From: Oscillospiraceae bacterium | GTDB taxonomy: Bacteria > Bacillota_A > Clostridia > Oscillospirales > Oscillospiraceae | Length of the DNA stretch: 36,809 nucleotides | Assembly (NCBI GenBank): GCA_024690695.1 | Contig: JAILOS010000054.1 | Span: 1-36,809 of the forward strand | Reading direction: 5' to 3' | In this document: piece by piece, positions 31,789-36,809 of the stretch | How the letters are laid out: the number at the start of each line of letters is the position of its first letter | How positions within the stretch are numbered: position 1 is the first letter of the stretch | Notes under the pieces: model-generated | The model's input: only the letters and a program-made list of their open reading frames with translations | Databases searched by the model: none | What the model was told of the DNA's origin: nothing | Program-made: the position numbers and the translations under genes

Positions 31789-32691
31789 ATGAAAGCAAAA
31801 CGCGTTCTCCGGACCGTGCTGGGTCTGGTGCTGCTCGCCGTGTATATCGTCTGCTGCTGGGGCTTCTATCAGGGCGCCAGAAAGCTGAAGGACCCGGAGT
31901 CCGCCGTCGGCGCCGACGCATCCCGTGAAAAGGAGAGCGCGGTCCTGTCCGGCGAAGACCGGCCCCGGCCGGATCCGAGCCCGGCGCCGGACGGCGACGG
32001 CGGCGACGGCGAGCCCTCCGTTCAGGAGACCCCCGCTCCGACCCCGGAGCCGACGCCCGACCCGAACAGCCCCGCCGCCCGCGCGGCCGCGCTGGGCCTG
32101 CCCGAGCCGCCGGACATCGACCCCGACAGCTGGGAGTTCGTCCTCGTCAACGAGTATAACCCCGTGGACGAGAGCTTCGGGCCGCAGGGGCCCACGACGC
32201 TGGAGGGCCAGCCTCTGGACGACCGCATCATCGAGCCGATGAAGGCGATGGTGGCGGATACGCGCGCGCAGAATCTGAGCGTATACCTCTCCTCGGGCTA
32301 TCGCAGCTACGCCGACCAGCGCGCCAACTACAACCGCGTCAAGGCCAACAATCCGCCGGACGGCAAGACCTGGGACGGCTTCTGGATCTCCATGCCCCCC
32401 GGCACGAGCGAGCACCAGACCGGTCTGTGCTGCGACATCACCGACGTGTACTACAAGGTCAAGACCCGCGTCATCGAGGAGACGGCCATGTACCAGTACA
32501 TGAGCCAACACTGTCAGGAGTTCGGCTTTATCGTGCGCTATCCGGACGGGAAGGAAGCGCTCACCGGGGTCATGTACGAGCCCTGGCACTTCCGCTACGT
32601 CGGCGTCGAGGCCGCGACCTATATCATGGAAAACGGCCTGTGCCTCGAGGAATTTCTGAGCCTCTACAAGGAGATCAACACGGCCGGCTGA
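31789..32691 (+). CDS. VanY/M15-type D-alanyl-D-alanine carboxypeptidase, membrane-anchored
   Basis: 300 residues from the ATG at 31789 (GGGAGGCCGATC upstream). A signal-anchor helix (VLGLVLLAVYIVCCWGFY) precedes an acidic and Pro/Thr-rich linker (about 40-105, ending TPEPTPDPN), then the peptidase domain. Catalytic motifs are complete: LSVYLSSGYRSYADQ, the zinc motif PPGTSEHQTGLCCDITD (S-x-H-x6-D) and YEPWHFRYVG. It should remove the terminal D-Ala of peptidoglycan stem peptides outside the membrane. There is no vanS/vanR or vanX nearby, so this is probably a housekeeping carboxypeptidase rather than glycopeptide resistance. Confidence 0.95.
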   Translation: MKAKRVLRTVLGLVLLAVYIVCCWGFYQGARKLKDPESAVGADASREKESAVLSGEDRPRPDPSPAPDGDGGDGEPSVQETPAPTPEPTPDPNSPAARAAALGLPEPPDIDPDSWEFVLVNEYNPVDESFGPQGPTTLEGQPLDDRIIEPMKAMVADTRAQNLSVYLSSGYRSYADQRANYNRVKANNPPDGKTWDGFWISMPPGTSEHQTGLCCDITDVYYKVKTRVIEETAMYQYMSQHCQEFGFIVRYPDGKEALTGVMYEPWHFRYVGVEAATYIMENGLCLEEFLSLYKEINTAG

Positions 32692-32708
32692 GCGTGCGAA
32701 CCGCACGG

Positions 32709-32757
32709 AAAACGGGCGATCGCAGGGTATAAAGCCCTTTGCGATCGCCCGTTTTTT
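32709..32757. terminator. Bidirectional terminator, repeat-hairpin family copy 2
   Basis: Same hairpin as 12644-12690, with outer arms AAAACGGGCGATCGCA and TGCGATCGCCCGTTTT around AGGG/CCCT, then T6. It separates convergent vanY-like and galactokinase-like genes. Confidence 0.85.
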
Positions 32758-32785
32758 CTGTTTTCCGCTTTTCTGCCCGGCGCGG

Positions 32786-33865
32786 TTACGCGAGTCGGAT
32801 CTCGCGGCAGCTCCCGGCGCCGAAGACGGCCTCCATGCCGCTCTTGTATTCGGCAAAATAATCCGTCGGCATCAGCGCCTGCACGCAGCCCGCGAAGCCG
32901 CCGCCGTGGACGCGCCAGGCGCCCTTTCCCTGCAGCAGCTTTTCGCTCAGCTCCAGGCCCTCGGCCAGCTTCGTGTCGCCGGTGGCGCTGGTGACGATGT
33001 TGTTCAGCAGCCGCTCGGAGGAACGGCCGGACTCGTTCATCAGACGCATATAGGTCTCGCCGTCGTTGGCCTTGAGCGCGTCGCGCATCCGGGGCACGCG
33101 CTCGTTCTCGCCGAAGAAGTGCATCGCGCGGCGGATCGGCCGGTCCGCCTCGGAGTAGCCGCGGGCATAGAACTCGGCCGGGTCCACGTCGCCCAGCACG
33201 CCCTTGTCGAAGAGGTTGGCCACGTAGACCATGTCCGCCGGGATGCGGGCATAGGAGGTGTCGAGCCCGGCGTGGCTGCCGCCGGTGTCGGTGAGGCACA
33301 GCGTCAGGCCCATCGTGCGGAAGTCGGCGACGATCGGCTCGATCTCGCCGGTCTTGAAATCGACGTACACGGTGTGGCCCAGGGAGCAGGCGAGCTGGTC
33401 CATCAGACCGCAGGGCTTGCCGAAGAACTTGTTCTCGGCCTTCTGCGCCACGCGGGCGACGACCACGGGATCGACCTTCCCGTCGTTGAAGAGCTTGCTG
33501 AGGATGCGGCCGATCATCACCGAAAAGGCGGCGGAGGAGCTCAGGCCGGAGCCGGCGGGCAGCGTGCTGCGCAGCTCGGCGTTGAAGCCGCCGACCTTGA
33601 GCCCGAGGTCGCCGAAGGCGGCGGCGACGCCGCGCACCAGCGATTTGGAGCTGCCGAACTCGGTCGGGCGCACCTCAAGCTGGTTCAGCCGTACCTCAAA
33701 GGGCTCGTAGCCGCGGGAGCGGATGCGGATCACCGGCTCGTCGATGGGCTCGCAGGCCGCATAGAGGCCGAGGTCCACGCCGGAGGCGAGGATACGGCCG
33801 TGCTGGTGGTCGGTATGGTTGCCGGCCAGCTCGGTGCGGCCGGGGGTAAAGATTTCGTTTTTCAT
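32786..33865 (-). CDS. Galactokinase-like GHMP kinase
   Basis: 359 residues from the ATG at 33865 (MKNEIFTPGR), with AAGGAACTG upstream. The GHMP kinase fold has PGRTELAGNHTDHQHG (7-23), the ATP loop LPAGSGLSSSAAF and the catalytic-Asp motif CGLMDQLACSLG, then the third motif WRVHGGGFAGCVQAL. Typical GalK has R-x5-E-H-x-D at the sugar site; here it is R10, N16, H17, D19, so the Glu that contacts galactose is Asn. I recall this GNHTDH form from clostridial proteins annotated as galactokinase. No galT or galE is adjacent. Galactose is the likely substrate class, but another sugar is possible. Confidence 0.85.
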   Translation of the reverse strand: MKNEIFTPGRTELAGNHTDHQHGRILASGVDLGLYAACEPIDEPVIRIRSRGYEPFEVRLNQLEVRPTEFGSSKSLVRGVAAAFGDLGLKVGGFNAELRSTLPAGSGLSSSAAFSVMIGRILSKLFNDGKVDPVVVARVAQKAENKFFGKPCGLMDQLACSLGHTVYVDFKTGEIEPIVADFRTMGLTLCLTDTGGSHAGLDTSYARIPADMVYVANLFDKGVLGDVDPAEFYARGYSEADRPIRRAMHFFGENERVPRMRDALKANDGETYMRLMNESGRSSERLLNNIVTSATGDTKLAEGLELSEKLLQGKGAWRVHGGGFAGCVQALMPTDYFAEYKSGMEAVFGAGSCREIRLA

Positions 33866-33901
33866 GTTTTCACAGTTCCTTTCCGGAGCTTTTTCCTTGT
33901 C

Positions 33902-33930
33902 AGCATAGTACAAAGCCGCCGCAAAGTCAA
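33902..33930 (-). promoter_or_regulatory. Promoter of the galactokinase-like gene
   Basis: On the minus strand TTGACT (33930-33925), 17-bp spacer, TATGCT (33907-33902). No catabolite-repression or other operator was recognised. Confidence 0.8.
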
Positions 33931-33953
33931 TTCGCAATTTGGCATTTTGCGGG

Positions 33954-33999
33954 AAAAAACGGGCGGCCGCAAAGGGTTTTGCCCTCTGCGATCGCCCGT
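33954..33999 (-). terminator. Terminator of the DUF4342 gene, repeat-hairpin family copy 3
   Basis: On the minus strand ACGGGCGATCGCA-GAGGG pairs with CCCTTTGCGGCCGCCCGT, followed by T6 (33959-33954). One arm has GGCC where copies 1 and 2 have GATC. Confidence 0.8.
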
Positions 34000-34018
34000 A
34001 TGACCGCCAACGGCGAAT

Positions 34019-34402
34019 TTACATCACGTCCGTCGAGCTGCCGTCGTCCTTCACGATCTCGAACTTGCACTCGAAGCCGTAGGCCGCGGCGGCCGCGGCG
34101 ACGATGCCCCACCAGGGGGCGGCCGCAAGCCCGACGATGCCGCCGATGATGCCGACGTTGACCGGAATGGTCAGCAGCACCTGCTCGCCGCGCTTGACGC
34201 GGATCTTGTTGACGTTGCCCTCCTTGACGAGCGCCTTGATCTTCTCGAGGATCTCGTCCGTCTTGACGGAGGAGCGCTTCTCCAGGGAGACGATCGCGTC
34301 GACGACGCTGCCGTCGGCCTTCTCCAGCGCCTCCTTCGCTTCGGCGTAGCTGGCGCCGGTGCGCTCGCGCACGGCGTCGATTTTTTCCAGCGTGATTTCC
34401 AT
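34019..34402 (-). CDS. DUF4342 protein with UBA-like N-terminus
   Basis: 127 residues from the ATG at 34402 (GGGGAGGACCACT upstream). Residues about 1-42 read as a UBA-like helix bundle (IDAVRERTGASYAEAKEALE, then ADGSVVDAIVSLE), resembling the EF-Ts/NAC type. A linker (SSVKTDEILEKIKALVKEGN) leads to the DUF4342 core KIRVKRGEQVLLTIPVNVG and a hydrophobic stretch (IIGGIVGLAAAPWWGIVAAA), probably a membrane hairpin, then a short acidic tail. Function is unknown; the UBA-like part may contact nascent chains or ribosomal factors. It lies downstream of proS on the same strand. Confidence 0.85.
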   Translation of the reverse strand: MEITLEKIDAVRERTGASYAEAKEALEKADGSVVDAIVSLEKRSSVKTDEILEKIKALVKEGNVNKIRVKRGEQVLLTIPVNVGIIGGIVGLAAAPWWGIVAAAAAAYGFECKFEIVKDDGSSTDVM

Positions 34403-34437
34403 AGTGGTCCTCCCCTTTCTTTTGATGCTGTGGCTAT

Positions 34438-34468
34438 AGCATACCACAAACGCGGGGCGATCTTTCAA
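34438..34468 (-). promoter_or_regulatory. Possible promoter of the DUF4342 gene
   Basis: TTGAAA (34468-34463) and TATGCT (34443-34438) on the minus strand, but the spacer is 19 bp. Read-through from proS is an alternative. Confidence 0.35.
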
Positions 34469-34517
34469 CAAACCGTAAATTGTTTGTGAAAAAACGGGAA
34501 ACTGTCACGGCGTCCGC

Positions 34518-35954
34518 TCAGTACGCCACGCCCCAGACGACCATCTTTTCGGCCGGGCGTCCGCAGCAGGCGCAGACCTCGCCGAGCTTCTCCTGCCGGA
34601 AGGGGATGCAGCGGGAGGACATGCCCGCCCGCTCCTTCATCGCCTGCTCGCAGGCGGCGTCGCCGCACCACATCGTCTTGACGAAGCCGCCGCGCTCGCG
34701 CTGGATCGCGGCCGCCTCCTCCAGCGTCGCCGCCGGATAGCTGTGCTGCTCGAGATTCTCCTTCGCCCGCTCGTAGAGGCCGTCGTGCACGGCGTCCAGC
34801 AGCTCGGCGGCCCGCTGCTCGAGCTCGTCGAGCCGCACGGGAACTTTCTCGCCGCTGTCGCGGCGGACCATCACGCACTGGCCGTTTTCGATATCCCGGG
34901 GGCCGAGCTCCACGCGCAGCGGCACGCCCTTCATCTCGTACTCGGCGCACTTCCAGCCGAGGCTGTTGTCGCTCAGGTCGATCTTCGCGCGCAGCCCGGC
35001 GGCCTTCAGCCGCTCGTACAGCGCCGTCGCCGCCTCGATCACGCCGGGCTTGTGCGGCGCGACCGGCACCACGACGAGCTGGATCGGCGCGATCTGCGGG
35101 GGCAGCACCAGACCGTTGTTGTCGCCGTGGGCCATGATCACCGCGCCGATCATGCGCGTGGTCGCGCCCCAGGAGGTCTGGAAGGGGTACTGCAGCTTGT
35201 TGTCGCGGCCGGCGAAGGTCACGCCGTAGGCCCGCGAGAACTTGTCCCCGAAGTAATGCGAGGTGCCGCCCTGCAGCGCCTTGTGATCCTTCATCATGCA
35301 CTCGACGGTATAGGTCGCCTCGGCCCCGGCGAATTTCTCCTTGTCGGTCTTGCGGCCGCGCACGACCGGGATCGCCAGCACCTTTTCGTAAAAATCGGCG
35401 TAGCAGTTGAGCTGCTGCTCGGTCTCGGCCTTCGCCTCCTCGGCGGTCTCGTGGATCGTGTGGCCCTCCTGCCACCAGAACTCGCGCGAGCGCAGGAAGG
35501 GACGGGTCGTTTTCTCCCAGCGGATCACCGAGCACCACTGGTTGTACAGCATCGGCAGCTCGCGGTAGGAGTGCAGCACGCGGGACCAGTGATCGCAGAA
35601 CATGGTCTCGGAGGTCGGCCGGAAGGCCAGGCGCTCCTCCAGCTCCTCGCTGCCGCCCATCGTGACCCAGGCCACCTCGGGCGCGAAGCCCTGCACCAGC
35701 TCGCCCTCTTTTTTCAGCAGGCTCTCCGGGATCAGCACCGGCATCGCCACGTTGACGTGCCCGGTCTTCTTGAATTCCGCGTCGAGGATGCGCTGCATGT
35801 TCTCCCAGATCGCGTAGCCGTAGGGCCGCAGGATCGTAAAGCCCTTCACCGAGGCGTACTCCACCAGCTCCGCCTTGCGGCAGATGTCGGTGTACCACTG
35901 GGCGAAATCGACCTCCATATCGGTGATCTGCTCAACCTTTTTGTCTTTTGCCAT
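34518..35954 (-). CDS. proS: Prolyl-tRNA synthetase, archaeal/eukaryote-like (type without editing insertion)
   Basis: 478 residues, start ATG behind AAAGGAGAAGAAACG. Class II core: motif 1 region ILRPYGYAIWENMQRIL, motif 2 RPTSETMFCDHWSRVLHSYR, then the proline-binding TRPFLRSREFWWQEGHT and GGTSHYFGDKF, and motif 3 within GVTFAGRDNKLQYPFQTSWG. The anticodon-binding domain (about 285-390) contains VVVPVAPHKPG. The C-terminal zinc domain has CGDAAC and CACCGRPAEKM, and the chain ends in Tyr (VWGVAY), the mark of this subgroup. The bacterial INS editing domain is absent. It charges tRNA-Pro. No T-box leader is present; the leader is only about 47 nt. Confidence 0.96.
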   Translation of the reverse strand: MAKDKKVEQITDMEVDFAQWYTDICRKAELVEYASVKGFTILRPYGYAIWENMQRILDAEFKKTGHVNVAMPVLIPESLLKKEGELVQGFAPEVAWVTMGGSEELEERLAFRPTSETMFCDHWSRVLHSYRELPMLYNQWCSVIRWEKTTRPFLRSREFWWQEGHTIHETAEEAKAETEQQLNCYADFYEKVLAIPVVRGRKTDKEKFAGAEATYTVECMMKDHKALQGGTSHYFGDKFSRAYGVTFAGRDNKLQYPFQTSWGATTRMIGAVIMAHGDNNGLVLPPQIAPIQLVVVPVAPHKPGVIEAATALYERLKAAGLRAKIDLSDNSLGWKCAEYEMKGVPLRVELGPRDIENGQCVMVRRDSGEKVPVRLDELEQRAAELLDAVHDGLYERAKENLEQHSYPAATLEEAAAIQRERGGFVKTMWCGDAACEQAMKERAGMSSRCIPFRQEKLGEVCACCGRPAEKMVVWGVAY

Positions 35955-36007
35955 CGTTTCTTCTCCTTTGTCCGCCAGGGGCCTTCCCCCGCCGGTTAAT
36001 CGTCCGT

Positions 36008-36036
36008 ATCATAGCCCGCCCGCAAAATTCTGTCAA
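36008..36036 (-). promoter_or_regulatory. Promoter of proS
   Basis: On the minus strand perfect TTGACA (36036-36031), 17-bp spacer, TATGAT (36013-36008); strong housekeeping type. Confidence 0.85.
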
Positions 36037-36109
36037 GCGGGGCTTATCGACCGTTTTCTCGCCGCGGCGCGTGTAAAATGGGGCTGCGCTGCGGATCGTG
36101 CCGAAACAT

Positions 36110-36809
36110 TCAACCCTGCGGCGAATCCGAATAGTTGTCCGGGTCGCGCAGCAGCCCCGCCCAGGTTTCGCCGGCCTCGATCGTCATGGAACCGTCTTCC
36201 TTCAGGTACGACGCGTCGAGCGCGCCGTCCTCGCCCTTGAAGTGCGCGCCGATCTCCACGTAGCAGCAGTCGTATTTCGCCGCGACCTTCCGCAGCTCCG
36301 CGTTGTACTCGTCGATCAGCGCGTTGTCCGGGTCCTTCGCGTCGGCCGCGACGGGCATCTCGGACTGGAGGAAGATCTCCACGTCGGGGCAGGTCCGGCG
36401 CACGTGCGTGACGAGGCGCGCCATCTCCCAGGCCGCCGTTCCGGCGTCGATCTCCGCGAGATCGCCCGCGCCGAGCATGATGAACAGCTTGTTCACGCCG
36501 GCGGCCTCCACGGCCTGCTCCAGCTTCATGCGCCCGCCGCTGTAGAACAGCAGCTCCTTCCCGTCGGAAGCGCCGCGCAGGGAATAGTTGTTCAGCACCA
36601 GAAACTGCGCGGTCCCGAGGGCGCCCTCGCTGTTGTTGGCGTAGTACTCCAGCGCGCCGGAGCAGCCGACGCCGACGAAGGCCGCGTCGTCGAAAAACGA
36701 GCTCGGCAGCAGCTCCTTCTCCGGGGCCGCCGCAGGCGGAGCCGTCGGCACGGGGGTCGGTTCAGGCGTCGGTTCGGGCGTCGGCGCCGGGGTCGGCGCG
36801 GGCGTCGGG
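36110..36809 (-). CDS. Secreted SGNH-hydrolase-like protein lacking catalytic residues (5' end outside window)
   Basis: The frame enters from the right edge and ends in TGA at 36110-36112; about 232 residues are visible. The first visible part is a Pro/Thr-rich linker (PTPAPTPEPTPEPTPVPT), typical of an extracellular spacer after a signal or membrane anchor. The rest follows the SGNH/GDSL fold order seen in clostridial secreted esterases: FFDDAAFVGVGCSGALEYYA, KLFIMLGAGDLAEIDAG, VEIFLQSEMPVAAD, IDEYNAELRKVAAKYDCCYV, then a C-terminal DGSMTIEAGETWAGLL. The GDS box is GVG-C-S, GxND is GAGD, and the D-x-x-H box has no His. The frame is intact, so a non-catalytic binding protein is likely. Confidence 0.75.
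   Translation of the reverse strand, partial: PTPAPTPAPTPEPTPEPTPVPTAPPAAAPEKELLPSSFFDDAAFVGVGCSGALEYYANNSEGALGTAQFLVLNNYSLRGASDGKELLFYSGGRMKLEQAVEAAGVNKLFIMLGAGDLAEIDAGTAAWEMARLVTHVRRTCPDVEIFLQSEMPVAADAKDPDNALIDEYNAELRKVAAKYDCCYVEIGAHFKGEDGALDASYLKEDGSMTIEAGETWAGLLRDPDNYSDSPQG

Noticed and set aside
31789..32691. Vancomycin-resistance locus
   Set aside because: Only a VanY-like peptidase is present; vanR/S/H/A/X partners are absent, so a housekeeping carboxypeptidase is more likely.
35955..36109. T-box leader for proS
   Set aside because: The predicted leader is about 47 nt, with no specifier stem or UGGN-type T-box core and no antiterminator.

Overview
The window is a GC-rich stretch of Bacillota chromosome, most likely from an uncultured gut member of the Oscillospiraceae/Eubacteriales. 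The pointers are MurT/GatD lipid II amidation, a YtrA-type GntR regulator with its ABC exporter, BspA-like leucine-rich-repeat and other very large surface proteins, archaeal-type ProRS, AGGAGG-like ribosome binding sites, and dispersed GC-rich intergenic repeats of the kind seen in that family. The taxonomic call is inference. No tRNA, rRNA, CRISPR array, transposase, integrase or phage gene was seen. Most long open frames opposite the genes are GC-driven shadows.

Layout. 1-2430 (-): 5' part of a secreted LRR/Fn3 surface protein that runs off the left edge. 2431-2950: intergenic repeat mosaic. 2951-4811 (+): cdsA-mutY. 4965-8372 (+): a three-gene module (SPFH protein with zinc ribbons, membrane zinc-ribbon protein, TPM-domain protein) resembling the Bacillus subtilis YdjI-YdjG-YdjH envelope-stress proteins but with no PspA. 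8499-11410 (-): ABC permease, ABC ATPase and YtrA-like GntR repressor, with a clear operator/promoter. 11629-12630 (+): DUF4349 lipoprotein. 12705-18941 (-): one probable operon, murT-gatD-amidohydrolase-PHP-hflX-yigZ. 19317-27494 (-): a 2725-residue surface protein with four tandem OB-fold repeats, a CehA/McbA-like PHP metallophosphoesterase domain and a C-terminal membrane anchor. 27886-29115 (+): YibE/F membrane protein. 29248-30942 (-): HerA-like DUF853 ATPase. 31020-31637 (-): metallo-beta-lactamase-fold hydrolase, divergent from 31789-32691 (+), a VanY-type D,D-carboxypeptidase. 32786-33865 (-): galactokinase-like kinase. 34019-34402 (-): DUF4342 protein. 34518-35954 (-): proS. 36110-36809 (-): 3' part of a secreted SGNH-hydrolase-like protein lacking the catalytic residues.

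How the genes fit together. Cell-envelope functions dominate: phospholipid precursor synthesis (CdsA), lipid II amidation (MurT/GatD), peptidoglycan trimming (VanY-like), membrane-stress organisation (Ydj-like module), a regulated exporter, and several exported or anchored proteins. Twelve promoters with sigma-A-like boxes and exactly 17-bp spacers were read directly. Several convergent gene pairs share bidirectional hairpin terminators, and three of these hairpins are copies of one repeat.

Best candidates for new biology are the PspA-less Ydj-like module, the surface PHP/OB-fold protein, and the SGNH-fold protein that has lost its catalytic residues.
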